From positions 10,986,413 through 11,050,412 of the forward strand of contig NC_057923.1 in assembly GCF_018873765.1 (NCBI RefSeq): DNA of 64,000 nucleotides, in the 5' to 3' direction. Below the pieces are notes generated by a model. It did not search any database. It saw only the letters and a program-made list of their open reading frames with translations, and had not been told where the DNA came from. Shown here in pieces: positions 11,411 to 23,355 of the stretch. Every line of letters begins with the position of its first letter. Position 1 is the first letter of the stretch. The stretch comes from Telopea speciosissima. Lineage: Eukaryota > Streptophyta > Magnoliopsida > Proteales > Proteaceae. A program made the position numbers and the translations under genes.

Positions 11411-11653
11411 GATCCCACGAGTAAATAGAAACTTAGATCTACATTGGATCTCAACTAAATCGCCTCATCTATCCTCCTGAAGAGAAGTTTGTTTTCAAAC
11501 TCTAGTTCGAACAAGAGGAGTACACAATGCTAATGTGCCTTGGATGATCCACATCCCCGAGTCAAGTGTTGATGAGCATATAAAACTATCCATGTGGCCG
11601 AGAGTCCTCATACTCTAAGCACAACGACGCAATTATCAGGGGCAGGCTCTATC
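11411..11653 (-). pseudogene. trnI-GAU: Nuclear copy of plastid trnI-GAU 5' exon and start of its intron
   Basis: Minus-strand reading from 11653 gives GCCCCTGATAATTGCGTCGT, then GGCCACATGGATAGTT, GATGTGGATCATCCAAGGC and CAGGAGGATAGATGAGGCG, the plastid trnI-GAU 5' exon end and group II intron start. The first bases of the tRNA and the rest of the intron and the second exon are absent, so it is a broken nuclear plastid insertion. Confidence 0.82.
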
Positions 11654-12182
11654 AGTGTAATACTTTAAAGCCATGTGTTTACCTCATGGCTTGATAGCTA
11701 GATAAATGTATGGATTTCTAATATCAAAAAACTTATTATGCAAGGACACTATTCCAGTATTCCATTACTGGAATAGATGCTGGTCTCCTCTGCTTTTTCT
11801 ATTTGCAAGAATTGGATTCTTTTATTATGGAAGCTCTTTCTATATGTAGGCATTATTTGTCTCATTTAGGAATGATATAGGTAGCCGCTTCCATCTGAGT
11901 TTGTATTCGATCTTTGAGAAATAAAAGAGAGGATTGATTGGGATTTTGGCTTGCTATAAGCATTTTATTTATAGAAGCTCTATTCATGCTTATCCTAATT
12001 GTAGGTTCAATTTATACACCAAATTGTTACGCTTTTTGTGTGGGTCTGAACTTATCCAACAAGGAATTTTGTTACCTTAGGACCGTTATAGTTACGGTCG
12101 TTGTTTACTGGGCCTTCGGTCACTGATTACCCTATCATCAGGTCACCAACTTCCTTGACCTTCCGATAGTAGGCAAGAGTTA

Positions 12183-12380
12183 GACGTCCGACTTGCACGT
12201 GTTAAGCATGCCACCAATGTTCATTCTAAGCCACGATCGAATTCTCCAAGAGATTCATAGTTGTATTACTTATTAGCTTCTTTGTTCGTAGGCAATGTGG
12301 ATTCCGAATTGTCTTTCATTCTAAGACGTAACTTGTATCCATGTGCTTCACATTCACCTAGAGTTTGCTCCCAGAAATAA
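12183..12380 (-). pseudogene. rrn16: Nuclear copy of plastid rrn16 5' end and leader
   Basis: The plus strand has GTCCGACTTGCACGTGTTAA, GCATGCCACCAATGTTCAT and CCACGATCGAATTCTCC, the complement of the 16S rRNA 5' end. It continues with GAGATTCATAGTTGTATTAC and TTGTCTTTCATTCTAAGACG, the plastid leader upstream of rrn16. Substitutions are frequent. The region to the left (11660-12180) is not recognisably plastid in my reading. Confidence 0.82.
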
Positions 12381-12562
12381 GCATTTAATAGTTATTTTCT
12401 TATGCATTTTCACACTCTCTTTGAGTCATCGAAAAATGGACAAATTCCTTTTATTATTCTTAGGAACACATACATGATTCTTGAGTACTCAAAGGATACC
12501 GATAACCCCACTATTAACTACTTAATTTATAAATTTCATAGTAATAGAATACATTTCCTATC

Positions 12563-13072
12563 AAGACAGAATTTGTAACTTGCTATCATCTTGCCTAGCA
12601 AGAAAATATTTACCTCCGTGGAAAGGCTGATTCATTCGGATCGATATTAGGGTCCAACTACATTGCATTGCTAGAAACCTTGTTGTAGATTTGAACCATA
12701 TTGACATCCTTGCATTGCTCATGGTACAATCCTCTTCCCGCTGAGCCCCCCTTTCTCCTCGATCCATAGAGACAAATATAGGATTGACACGAGTAGTTCA
12801 TCATGGAACTGAGTTGGGATAACTAACTAATACTAAAAAAATACCAAAAAAACAAAAAAAAACTGTCCTTTCAGTATACTTTATACTTTCTCCGGTTACG
12901 TTGCTACTGTGGGCCCTATGCAATTGATTGCATCATATAGTTCAACACAAAATAGGTCATCGAAAGGATCTCAGACGACACACCAAAGCACGAAAACCAA
13001 GATCTTCAAACCAAAAAAATGAATTCCTATTCGAAGAGTGCATAATCGCATGGATAAACTCACACTAACCTG
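12563..13072. pseudogene. Nuclear copy of plastid inverted-repeat spacer
   Basis: The segments GAATTTGTAACTTGCTATCA, TTTACCTCCGTGGAAAGGCT, TTCATTCGGATCGATATTAG, CAATCCTCTTCCCGCTGAGC, GTCATCGAAAGGATCTCAG and CCTATTCGAAGAGTGCATAA match, by memory, plastid inverted-repeat DNA near the rRNA operon. No functional gene remains. Sequence to about 13560 may also be organellar but was not assigned. Confidence 0.7.
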
Positions 13073-13820
13073 CCAATTGTACATCTTTTTTATATTCATA
13101 CATATATGGTATCCAGAGGATAATTCATCGGATGAATTGCATTTAGATGATAGAGAATTAGATCAATATAATGAATAATAATATATGAGCTATCAAATTG
13201 ATTCATTGTCGACAATTAAATATTGAAAATAGTATAACACAGGAAGATCTTTTATCCATACCGAATCCAAAATAAGTTCTCGGATCCAATAAAAAAAATT
13301 CATTGAATGTATCATTCTTTTTTATTGGAACCATCCATATCTGATTCATTTTTCGGAACTATATCACATCTCAAAATTGATGAAATATGATGAATTGAGA
13401 CGATATTTTGTAAATATGTAATTATCTCGAATATATCAATTGTGTCTTTAGTTTTTGATCGCTTGGAAGGGACAAAAGAAACATCCTATTCAAAAAATAA
13501 ATTACTGTAAGTATCAAGAAACCCTCAATCCAAAAACAAGGTAAGTTTAGGAGTCACTATTCTTAGTGAAGTATAATTCTTCACCACATGGCATTACAAG
13601 GATAGTTCTTGTAACAAACTAACAAACATCTCATTGGTATAGTGTCAACATAAAATGAAACCATTCCATATATTTTCACCAGCAAATCGGAAGGACAATT
13701 TTTCGTATTTCCTTTAATCCATGCCCTTGTTGAAGTTTTCCCTTAGGGACTACATAATAAGCAAATTAATTACTAGAAATTTTACAGAGAGGGAAAAACA
13801 AAAAAAAAAAAAAGAACTTT

Positions 13821-15462
13821 TCAAGACCAGACCCACCAGGCCAAGGGTTCGGTGGCCTCATTCGATTGGTGGTCGACACTGGCGAAGTCGCCGGAAAAGT
13901 AAGTGCCACCATTGTCACTGCCGTTATCTTCCACCCTATCGACAGGCCCAGAGCCAGATCCATCTCCCGCCATACAGCCATGGTGGTATTCCTCCTCATC
14001 AGGAAAGTAAGAGTCGCCGCTGTCCACCAGCTGTAGACCACCATCATCGACGTCCACCACCGCGCTTCCTCCGCTCCCTGAGCTCAGCCTATCCTCCACC
14101 TTCACGCTTATCTGAACCGCTCCTTCCTCTCCCAGCCCTCCTTCCGGTTCGACCACTGGTCCAACCGGTATCTGACCACCATCTCCTGTTGCTTCCTTTG
14201 CCTGCTGTTTCTCCTTCAGGGCCACCAACTGCATTCATTTGCAGAGAAGAGTAACTCTTCTAATAAAAGATTTCTCTTCTGGGTAACAATTGCAAGAGGA
14301 GAATACATGAAAGAAAGCAAAAGCAGTTCTGGGAAAGTGAGAATATACCTCAGCTTTGAGCTTATCTTTCTCCTTAAGCATGGATTCGTAATCGGAGAGA
14401 AGGGATTCGTAAGATGACTTGAGAACATCATAATCTCTCTCGAGCTGCTTCGTCTTCCAACGAGCCCTGCGGTTCTGGAACCACACGGCAACCTGCCTCG
14501 GTTGCAGACCGAGCTTCTTCGCAAGCTGTGTCTTCCTCTCTGGCTCCAGCTTGTTCTCTGTTTCGAAGCTCTTCTCCAAGAGGTGAACCTGTCCATTCAC
14601 AAACCCCAAAGCACCACCACTACGATTTCTTTAACCCAAGAAAAAAAAATTCGTGGAAAAGGGAATAAAGGTTAATATTCAGTTCATTTCGGAATCCCAG
14701 AAAAAAGAGATAGGGCACTAGCACCTAATCTGATTTAATAAAAGGAAAAATTGAAACTTTTCTGTAAAAAGAGGAACTGAAGAATTGATGCAAGTATGAT
14801 AGATACGTTTGAGATGGAAATGATGGATCCTCTGTGATACTTATCGGATCAAATCAAACATTATCAGCTAAAGCTAAAGTGTGATTGTGAGAGGAGTTCA
14901 ATTCCCTTTACCTGCCCAGAGGTAAGGCGCCGTTTCTTTTCTGGAAGCTGTTCGTCGTAATATTCTTCATCCATGAGTTCTTCCGGCGAGCTAAAGAAAG
15001 GGCGTCTCTTCGTGCTTTCCTCCATGTTCAGCATCGATCCTGTTCCTGCGATTATAATACATTCTCCATTAATTTCTTATGTAGAAGATGATGGAGTGTG
15101 CTCTGTGAGGAAATTCGTTTCAAATTTCAAATCTTAATGAGAAATTGGTAGCAATCAAGAGCAGATCTTAACAATGAAAAGAAACCGACAGATCCCAACT
15201 GGGTTTCTGCAATACTATTCCCATGAAACTGAAGGGAAGAAGAAAATGGAAAGAGAATTGAAAAAGAAAAAACTTTTTTGCAGTGTTGCTTTCTGTTGGA
15301 GAAGAGACAGAGAAGGGTAATATTGTAATAATGTAACTTGTTGTCATGAGAAAGAAAGAAGAAGACGAAAGCTCTCTAACCTCGAAAGATGGAATCTTGG
15401 TTCCCAAGGAACAACATGTTCCCATGGCAGGAAGCATCGAAGAACAGACGACCGGAATCCAT
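13821..15462 (-). CDS. HD-Zip class I transcription factor, ATHB1/HAT5 type, complete
   Basis: Four coding exons on the minus strand: 15462-15381, 15045-14912, 14588-14349, 14228-13821, all with GT-AG introns and consistent phase, giving 287 residues. The protein starts [20 protein letters not shown]; an acidic patch ([15 protein letters not shown]) precedes the homeodomain at about 64-122, with recognition helix [16 protein letters not shown]. The leucine zipper follows directly: L121, L128, L135, M142, L149, L156. The C-terminus has [22 protein letters not shown] and a final LAWWVWS, which is the ATHB1 signature end. HD-Zip I factors bind CAATNATTG as dimers in the nucleus; ATHB1 acts in leaf and hypocotyl growth. 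The fourth zipper leucine is Met, tolerated in the family. The start is chosen because the N-terminus matches the family and the other frame (MLPAMGTCC) does not splice in phase. The large plus-strand ORF at 13721-14254 is its antisense shadow. Confidence 0.95.
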
Positions 15463-15702
15463 AGAGAAGCTCTATTGCGTCACTGCGTCGTCAGATCGTC
15501 GGAAACCAGAAGGGCTTCTCCTCCCCCCACCTCCTCCGTCCCTCGATTACTCTTTAATTTACTTTCCACAGTTGGAAAAGCAGAGATGAGAAGTACAGAG
15601 TCTACAGGCACAGCTCTACAATCTACATAAAACCCAACCCCACGTGACCCCAATCCAAACACCACAACAATTTTAGTATCTTTCTTCCTGAGAGGTTTGG
15701 TC

Positions 15703-15789
15703 TCAGAAGATCACGAACTTATGACGAAAGAAGCTAGTACTCCACAATAACCTTGTCGGAGTCTCCAATGGACATATACAAAATCCCAT
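15703..15789 (-). CDS. Upstream ORF (28 codons) in the HD-Zip leader
   Basis: Minus-strand ATG at 15789, stop at 15705-15703, peptide beginning MGFCICPLETPTRLLW. It lies about 240 bases upstream of the main start. Arabidopsis ATHB1 is known to carry a conserved-peptide uORF (CPuORF33) that represses translation; I cannot tell from this sequence alone which of the two overlapping uORFs corresponds to it. Confidence 0.45.
   Translation of the reverse strand: MGFCICPLETPTRLLWSTSFFRHKFVIF
15734..15775 (-). CDS. Second upstream ORF (13 codons) overlapping the first, with an open frame extending upstream
   Basis: ATG at 15775, stop TAG at 15736-15734, peptide MSIGDSDKVIVEY. The frame stays open upstream to about 15865 without another ATG and would add residues such as KGFVKIGGAGEYCTRDGILY, which read like a coherent peptide. 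A non-AUG start or a spliced leader exon could use it. It overlaps the 28-codon uORF in another frame. Confidence 0.4.
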   Translation of the reverse strand: MSIGDSDKVIVEY

Positions 15790-16096
15790 CACGGGTACAA
15801 TATTCCCCAGCTCCGCCGATTTTCACAAAACCCTTCAAGATTTGGGTAGATAAGTACTCAGTTAGAACTCAGAACTCTTAATTAGATTCAATCAGAGAGA
15901 GAGAGAGAGGAAAGGATCAAGAAGAGATTAGAAACTTTTTTTTTTTTTTTTTGGTGGCTTTTTTGGCTTCCGGACCGGTGAGTGTAAACGCCGGCGGCCG
16001 ATTAAGGGGTAAGGATTCAGGCGGAGTTGCGTCAGTTAGTCACACAGAGTCCTAAGGTGGTTGTCGCAGCTAAAGTTGAGAGAAGAAGGAAGGAAG

Positions 16097-16106
16097 CCTT
16101 TTATAG
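16097..16106 (-). promoter_or_regulatory. TATA box of the HD-Zip gene
   Basis: Minus strand CTATAAAAGG. It would place transcription start near 16070 and give a leader of about 600 bases before the main ATG, containing an (AG)n/(CT)n run at 15893-15910 and an A-run (plus-strand T-run) near 15938-15952. Confidence 0.6.
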
Positions 16107-16474
16107 TGATGGGAATTTACTCAATTGACCATAATAGCCTTCACATTTATTTGGTGGTTGACTATTTTTTAGCTAATTAGATGGACTTTTTCGTCACTTG
16201 ATTATTTCTGATAATCATTAATGACTTTCGGCTCTGGCGACTGGTTAATGGGACAGTTGGATCTCAGCCGTTGGATAGAATGGTGGGACCACAGTCTGAA
16301 GGACGTTGGGCATTGGGGATTGCGGGATTGGGGATTGTTATCGTGAATCGTGCCTCCTGTTTCCCAATATAATAGGATTGAAGTCCATGCGCTCCGGTCG
16401 GGTGGCTGTCGGATGTCTCTCTCGGGTTTCTCGGGTTATCCGACTTAGTTTTTACCCTCTTTTATTCTCACAAC

Positions 16475-17342
16475 TAGGGATGCCAAAACGAATCGTCATC
16501 CCCTTCAATTCGCTGACTCCTCCAATTCCTCCAATTTCTCACATGGGACAAAGATGACCACCTTATTCCCTCCCTGAAAACACTGCCCAAACCTCAACGT
16601 GGGATCCACTCCTCTCTATTAGAGGAATTGAAGGGGATAATTATTCATGCCAAAACCTAGTCCGAATCTGTAAAATCGACCAAAAAAATCAGATCGAACT
16701 GAATCGATCTTTATCGGACTGATTTTGTACTGTGGTATGTTAGGACTGCCTGAAATTTGACTGAACCAACCGATATATAAATCGCAATCAAACCAAATGA
16801 AATCAGTAAAACAAGTTCATTGAGTATGAGGTTATGAATTTTTACCAAAAACAGTATGAGGTTATGAATAAATGACTTGATTATCCATTGATTTTAACAT
16901 TAATGAGTTGTTGAAAGAGAAATTGTTACAAATCAATAAGTATGAGGTTATGAATAGGAAAATTGATTTAAAACAACGCTTCCATTGAATTCATTGTTCA
17001 CTATACAAAATTAATTAGACACTTAAATAAATGATTTGATAGTAGGGTTTATTTTGTGATATCAATATTAGTTATCTTCTCGCTAATTTGTTAAAAAAAA
17101 AATTTGGTATAATCACTAATATGTTATTTATCCCTTATAATATGAAACAATTAAACACATCAAATCAATTTTCCTATTCCTTGTTGTTTACTTGTTTGAG
17201 TTGGGGAAGATGATTTAAATTATTTTTACCGAATATTTTCTCACTAGAGATTATGAATGTAAGATTTTATTGTAGTTCAAACTCGAAAACAAGTTGATCA
17301 AAACCGATATTAACTCGATATTGAAAAACCAAAATAAATGAG
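16475..17342. mobile_element. Non-autonomous hAT-like element, copy 2, right end missing
   Basis: Starts TAGGGATGCCAAAAC at 16475, is interrupted by a MITE, and resumes with CCTAGTCCGAATCTG. It matches the intact-looking copy at 34615-35493 through segments such as GAGTATGAGGTTATGAA and CGATATTGAAAAACC, and stops near 17342 before the terminal repeat. No transposase is encoded. Confidence 0.7.
16490..16646. mobile_element. Mutator-type MITE, copy B of the conserved-loop family
   Basis: Element of 157 bp with a 10-bp direct duplication ATGCCAAAAC (16480-16489 and 16647-16656). Left end GAATCGTCATCCCCTTCAAT, right end inverted (ATTGAAGGGGATAATTATTC). The loop matches copies A, C and D in the opposite orientation (GGATCCACTCC, AAAACACTGCCC). 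It sits inside the first 15 bases of a hAT-like element. Confidence 0.85.
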
Positions 17343-19272
17343 ACCTATGATGTATAACCACAACAAGAAGGACCTCTCATGTTAAGAGACCAATCGAATT
17401 CTATAAATGAGAATTTTATTTCTTATCAATTGGCAATGACAAATGCAAGATTCTCAGTATTATGCACAAACCTTGTCTGCACTCACACCTGTGTCTTGAA
17501 ATCATCATTCCGAAAAATATATGATGTAACGATCATATGAACAAGATGTCCAATCATGTCCCTAGTCAATTCATTTCAGGTAAAAATCTAAGGACAACCA
17601 TAACCTGTCCAGAGGTACACTAGCATAAAAAATTATTGTTTAATTTTAAATAATTTACACTTTATGGACAACAGTATGTCCAAAGGTATGACCTCAAAGT
17701 GTTCACAACTAGGGACAGAGTTGAGCTCTATGTTTGTATGGTTGTTACATTGTGTTTTTTGTGTATGGAGATTCGAGATACAAATGTGGATGCATTTTTG
17801 TGTGTGTATTATTATACTCATGATAGTTGTATGATACTTGGACCTAAAAAGTCTTTATTGTTGTAGACCGACATTGTGTATTTTAGTGTACATATGATTC
17901 ATGACTATATCAATTGGTTATACATCATTACGTTGGGTCAACTGTGTTTGTCTGTGCACGAAAGTGACATTTAATAAGGAATCCACTTTCCGTGTAAAGA
18001 GAACATATCGAGAGAGAACCATGAACTTGATTGGACGAAAATCCGAGCTTGATGGTTTAATTGTAAAGTGTTTACAAAAGAATTTTTAAATTTATTATTG
18101 AGTCATAAATATATTTTATAAATGTTTTGTTGTTCAATCAGTGATCAGGATATTCTATACTAGTTGTTCAATGGACTCAAGTGGTGACAAAAATTTAATT
18201 ACAATGTTTCGAGGTCCATTGTGAGATATTGTAAAGTGAAGGAACCTATACGTAATGTTTTCTATCAATTATGAATTTTATGACTATTAATAAACTAAGG
18301 TATATTTTTGTGCAATTAACTTAATTAGTCAATTGTGTGTGATTCAATGTACCATTGTTGTATGACCCAATACGGTCGCATTACTTGACACTAGTAATTC
18401 TAAGAAGGAAATGGCTCATGCTTAGCTATATAAGAGTCTTAAAAGGAGAGAAATTAGTCTAAGTCACATTAGCTCATATTGATTTTGAGATAAAAAGTGT
18501 TTCTCCTAAAATCCCAGACTCTCTCTCTCTCTCTCTCCAAAATTGGTGATTGTCATTATTAGAGGAAGAATTATGTTGCGTTCTTCTCCATCAAAGGGAT
18601 GAATGGAGATTGTTTCTTCCTTCTATGAGTTTAGTGGTCAAATGCTATGAACCGTTAGAGAAGCTTTGATTGTAGCACTAAAAAAGTTGTAATGGTTAAT
18701 TCGAATGTCATATGTTGCATAAGGATTGATTTATTGTATCGAATTGAAAATTTTTCGATTTGGTACAGTTTCCTTCTTTAGCATGTCACTTTATCTACTA
18801 CCAACATTTGCAAATAACGCTTGAAATAATTTATAAAATGTAATTGTTCAGCAATTTTGGATTCGACCTATATGATCCACTCTCAGTTGATGATTTCCTC
18901 TGAAAGATGGTTAGGGATTTGAGAGACAAAAGTGATTTTTTTTTTAATTTTTTTTTTTTTAAGGAATTGGTTTCTCTCATTACATTACATTTCAAAAAAA
19001 TACCTGGCAAAAAATCAGAAAAAATCACATAAAATGTACCCAAAAAAATTTTAGAATCACTTTCATTTCTCAATTTTCGTAAAAAGGGAATGCTATTTGC
19101 ATATAAGGAAAAAAAAATGGTTTCCATTGTGATCAAGCCCAACACAATGGGGAACTATACCCACAATGAGTAAAAAGAATGTGGGTCCCACTATACTGGG
19201 GCGATAGCAATGGTGGGTTTGTACACCGTCACATGCAATTAGCATTTCCATCCTAAGGAAGCAAATCATAAA
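17343..19272. other. Gene-poor stretch, nothing recognised
   Basis: AT-rich sequence with only short open frames and a (CT)n run at 18519-18536. No family motif was recognised on either strand. Confidence 0.45.
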
Positions 19273-19442
19273 TGGAAAGCAGTTTTCTACACAGGAGTGT
19301 GGCCTACGTCAGCACTCCCATGTGTCTATCTCTCTCCTCCTCAAAATAAAGGGGCAAAAGTGTCTTTTCACATGGGAAGGAGAGAGATAGACTCATGGGA
19401 GTGCTAACGTAGGCCACACTCCCGAACAGAGAACTTTTTCCC
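19273..19442. mobile_element. Foldback MITE, GGGAGTGTGGCCTACG family, copy 2
   Basis: Nearly palindromic arms: GGAGTGTGGCCTACGTCAGC on the left, with CTATCTCTCTCCTCCTC, and the inverse GCTAACGTAGGCCACACTCC on the right. Ends GGAAAGCAGTTTTCT and AGAGAACTTTTTCCC. No clear flanking duplication was found. A 28-bp tandem repeat (CATAACATTCTTGAATGGTG) abuts it at 19442-19494. Confidence 0.85.
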
Positions 19443-19499
19443 ATAACATTCTTGAATGGTGAATTCATACATAACATTCTTGAATGGTGAATTAACAAC

Positions 19500-21504
19500 A
19501 CATTGCTAAATCAAAATAAAATAACAAGAACCCATTTTTGTATTTTTTATAGCTTCGTTTGTTTTCATGTAAGAAGGGGAATATAATTTTTTATAAAATT
19601 CAAGGGAAAAGGTTTCTAAACCATCTGGGGAGGGTAAACTAACACACTCTCTCTCTCTGTCTCTCTCTCTCTCTCTCGTGAAATGATCTTACTACCCCTT
19701 TTATATACAAAATCATTTCCCCACACCTCATTGGTGTGCTTCTCAAATCTACTTGCCCAAAGAACCCTCTCCCAAAATAAATCATTGTTATTTCAATAAA
19801 ATACAAATAAATATATGTATATATATTAAAATATAAGAAAATTTTACATTGAATTCTTTTATGTAAACATAAGAACCTTACTACCCTTTAATATATAAAA
19901 TCATACCAATGACAGCGCATGCAAGGGTATGAGCATAGATATGGTTTTTTATCTCATGGAAGAGAGGATGGTATTTCTGCACGCAACTAGGTAGTATTCT
20001 TTTTTCCAATATCATTTAAGAAAATTATTGGGCGCACCGTCAACGTACCATAAGCTAGTGTTTTCTATGTCTATTTCTCTCTTCTCCCTTTTGAAATAAC
20101 CCTTACCCCTCCTTATGATACTCCGTCTTGTGCCTCCATTGGTGCCACTTGCTAACTTACCATACGCAAGCGGTGTACCTATCTTTCTCCCAAAATTTAA
20201 TGCACACAGACTAAAGCCAATAAAAATCTAGAACTAGTGAAGAGGTGGGTCCACATAGACACTCCTGATGTCAAATGCCACAGAGGAGCAATCGCCAATA
20301 GTACCTGTTTGTGAAAGGTGAGGGAAACTTTTTTTACCGTTCCTTGCAGCATAAAACTCAAAAGGACGCAGCACGTATCTGTGGGGCCCACCGAATATAA
20401 GCTTTTCTCTCTAGTGGAAGAAAAAAATAGGGTTCTCCTCTTCATATCAACCCAAAATTAATTAGTATTCGCATACATGGACACATATATTTGAAGTCAA
20501 CTAAGAACACATCCCTTTCTTTATCAAAAAAAAAAAAAAAAAAGTACACATCCCTTTAAATAAGTAACAAATATTGATAAATAAATAGAAACTCCCACAA
20601 CTAAAGCTCTTTTTTAATGCAAGATTAAGATGTTTCTTGATTTTAGGAACCCTAATCCGTTCTTCAATTGGTTAAAAATGGATTCAATCGATGATCCCCT
20701 TGTTATGATCTCATGCCAACCACGTTCTGTGATGAGTGATCATCGATGATTTAACATCAGTGATACCGTAATCTTGATACATGGGTCCAAAAACTACGAC
20801 TGAAACTGTGTTCATAATTTGTAATTAAGATTAGAGCAGATGTTTACTACAATATCAAAATAAGAAATCACACAAATGAGATGTGAATTTCTTCAGTAAG
20901 AGATTCATATTTTGTCTGATGAGAAAGAATGTCAAGGTGAACCCCACAACTCATTATGTAAGAAAACGTGAGAAAAAATCCCCACTCCAATGTTATAGGG
21001 AGGTATACTGCACTAGACCTTTAGATCAGGAGAAAGATGGTTTTCTTGTGCAGCCACTATTCATGTGTTAGACAGTTGTCCACCAATGAAAGTGAATATA
21101 TATTACTAATAATATAATTAGTAATTAATACAATCTTAATTAAAAAATAAGATTCCTGCTCACAAAAGGTATATGGGTCTCCCTTGCCCCCAACAAAGAA
21201 TATAAAAACTCTGAGAATCATTTTAAATTAATAGATGTCAGCTTACTCTTGGAGAAAGGGTATCTTAATTCTCATCTCTATCTCCTAAATATCTTCTCGA
21301 CTTCTCCCACTCAATTTATGGAATCTAGGAAATGAAAAAGTAACTTTTGGGTTTCTTTTTATGTTTACCCCTTTCCTTTTTAAGTCACTTTTATTAGTTA
21401 ATAATCATAATGTCTTGTTTCAAGTATAGTTTTAGGAATTGGCATTGGATAGGCTGATACGGAACGGTTGATACACTATGGATGTGGTATTTTTTTTTTG
21501 GGGC
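19500..21504. other. Gene-poor stretch, nothing recognised
   Basis: AT-rich with a (CT)n run at 19647-19676 and an A-run at 20525-20541. No gene, TIR pair or RNA gene was recognised. Confidence 0.45.
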
Positions 21505-21638
21505 TCATGTTCTCTGTGCCGCAGAACAGGCTGCGCCCAGACACATGGGTCTGCCACTCAGGAGGGCAAGATGGTAATTGCACCTATCCCCATGTGTTTG
21601 GGCACAACCTACGCCCCCGGCATAGAGAACATTCTCCC
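21505..21638. mobile_element. Foldback MITE, GTTCTCTGTGCCG family
   Basis: Inverted arms: CATGTTCTCTGTGCCGCAGA with GCCCAGACACATGGG on the left, and CCCATGTGTTTGGGC with GGCATAGAGAACATTCTCCC on the right. Related fragment at 7398-7497. Flanking duplication not identified. Confidence 0.75.
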
Positions 21639-22017
21639 TTTTTTTTTTAATGAAAATGCTGTTTAGATCTAGAATCGATACCGATACAATCCAATATGAT
21701 TGATGAGTATCGATATTAGTATCAGATCAATACCACGAAATAAACGTTAGAATTAAATTTAACCAATCACATGATGAATCATTGAACATGAAATCACCCA
21801 CAAGAATGAAATTTCATATCTGAATCTATAGCATTTGACGAAGAATTCTCCACTGTTGTTGTCTCTCCCTCTGTTGATCTTGTATGTTCTCTTTTCTATA
21901 TCATTGTTAGGGTTAGCAACTAATAGCCATTGCTATCATTATGTAGACTGAGAGCAGAGACCAACCCTGTCAGAATGAACAATTGATGTTTCTCCCATAA
22001 TAGGCTCAGTAGTTAAT

Positions 22018-22203
22018 GAATTTTTCTCCTCTCAGGTTCCTGCCCGGTCAAGTTCGTAGGTTCCTCTCATAGGGAGGGCGGAAATGATGACCTCACCCCA
22101 CCCAGGTAGTGTGTTCGAGCAAGGGGTGAGGTCGTCATTTTCGATCCCCTATGAGAGGAACCTACGAACCTGACCGGGTAGGGAACCTGAGAGGAGTTAA
22201 GTC
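22018..22203. mobile_element. Mutator-type MITE, copy C of the conserved-loop family
   Basis: Long arms: CTCCTCTCAGGTTCCTGCCC on the left and the inverse on the right, with AAGTTCGTAGGTTCCTCTCA inside. The loop (ACCTCACCCCACCC, AGTGTGTTCGAGCAAGGGGT, GTCGTCATTTTC) matches copies A, B and D while the arms differ from A and B. No duplication was identified for this copy. Confidence 0.75.
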
Positions 22204-23313
22204 CCAATAGGCTTACACATAACAAAACAAGCTTTACACTTTTAGAAAGGATTAACTGGAGACTCTACTCACTAAAGAGACTACCTCCCGTTAGGGTTTC
22301 ATCCAACCAAGTCCATTAGTCAACATCGATCTACTAATCAATACCCATACAATGATTAGATAACGTCCACATATGGTGAAAACATTACAATAAATTCATG
22401 GTCTAAAGAGAAAACATGATTATTTTCTCGGTCGGATTCTTTGTATTCTTCTTCTCCTTAATAACTTACGCAACTCAAGATGCATCAGAAGTGAGCTTGG
22501 AGATGAAGAAGGGTTGAAGTAGACTCATTGTTAACCCAAAATCAAACCAAAGTCTCTTGTGAAAGATAATCTATTCAATGAGAAAAGAAACTGAAAAAGC
22601 AAAGGAAAAAGATGTGAGTTGAGATTGAGAACCTTTTTGAGTAGTGGGCATGGAGTATAGAGATGGATAGAAATAGACAGATATAGAGATATATAGTATG
22701 GTTGCTTTTGGGTTTTTTTTTTCTTCACTAGCAAGGTAAAGGGACTACTACTTGGTGGAGGTATCTATTGACCACAGATATTGCAATTGGAATATTTTTT
22801 TTGCTTAGTAACCCATTAGTTAATGGTCATAACAAATTCAACTTTTAGAGAAAGGTGGGGGGGGAAGTGAAAGGAGAGGAATAGAGTGGGTTAGCTCTTG
22901 ATGTTGATGTTGATGTTGTGGGGGGGGTGTAAATGCAACCAGTATGGTGCATCACTATCACCCAAACCTTCAAAGGAGGGAAAAAAATGCTTTTGAAATA
23001 TGAAATAGGTTTTGAGTTTGTGGGTAGAAGGTATATATCTGATGTCGATAAAGTAGAACCGTATGGTAGTGCTCATTTCTAACTTCTTTCTACTAGTGCC
23101 ACTCTATGAATAATATGACCCACTTGAGTTCTCTCTTTCTCTCTCAAAACCATGGCTTCACAAAATTTGAAGGGTTTGTCTAAATGTCATTTGCTAGGTT
23201 ACAAATATTCACAATTTTCCTATTTTTTAACTAAAAAACTCATATATGTAGAAGCACGTGTGAACATTTGTTAGGTGACAGAGAGTAAATTAATAAGAAT
23301 TTGTTGGAAAGTT

Positions 23314-23355
<42 letters not shown>

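Noticed and set aside
12183-12255. 16S rRNA gene
   Set aside because: Only the first tens of bases of plastid rrn16 with substitutions; a nuclear fossil, not an rRNA gene.
13721-14254. 177-codon plus-strand ORF
   Set aside because: It is antisense to the last exon of the HD-Zip gene, with Pro/His/Arg-rich low-complexity translation.
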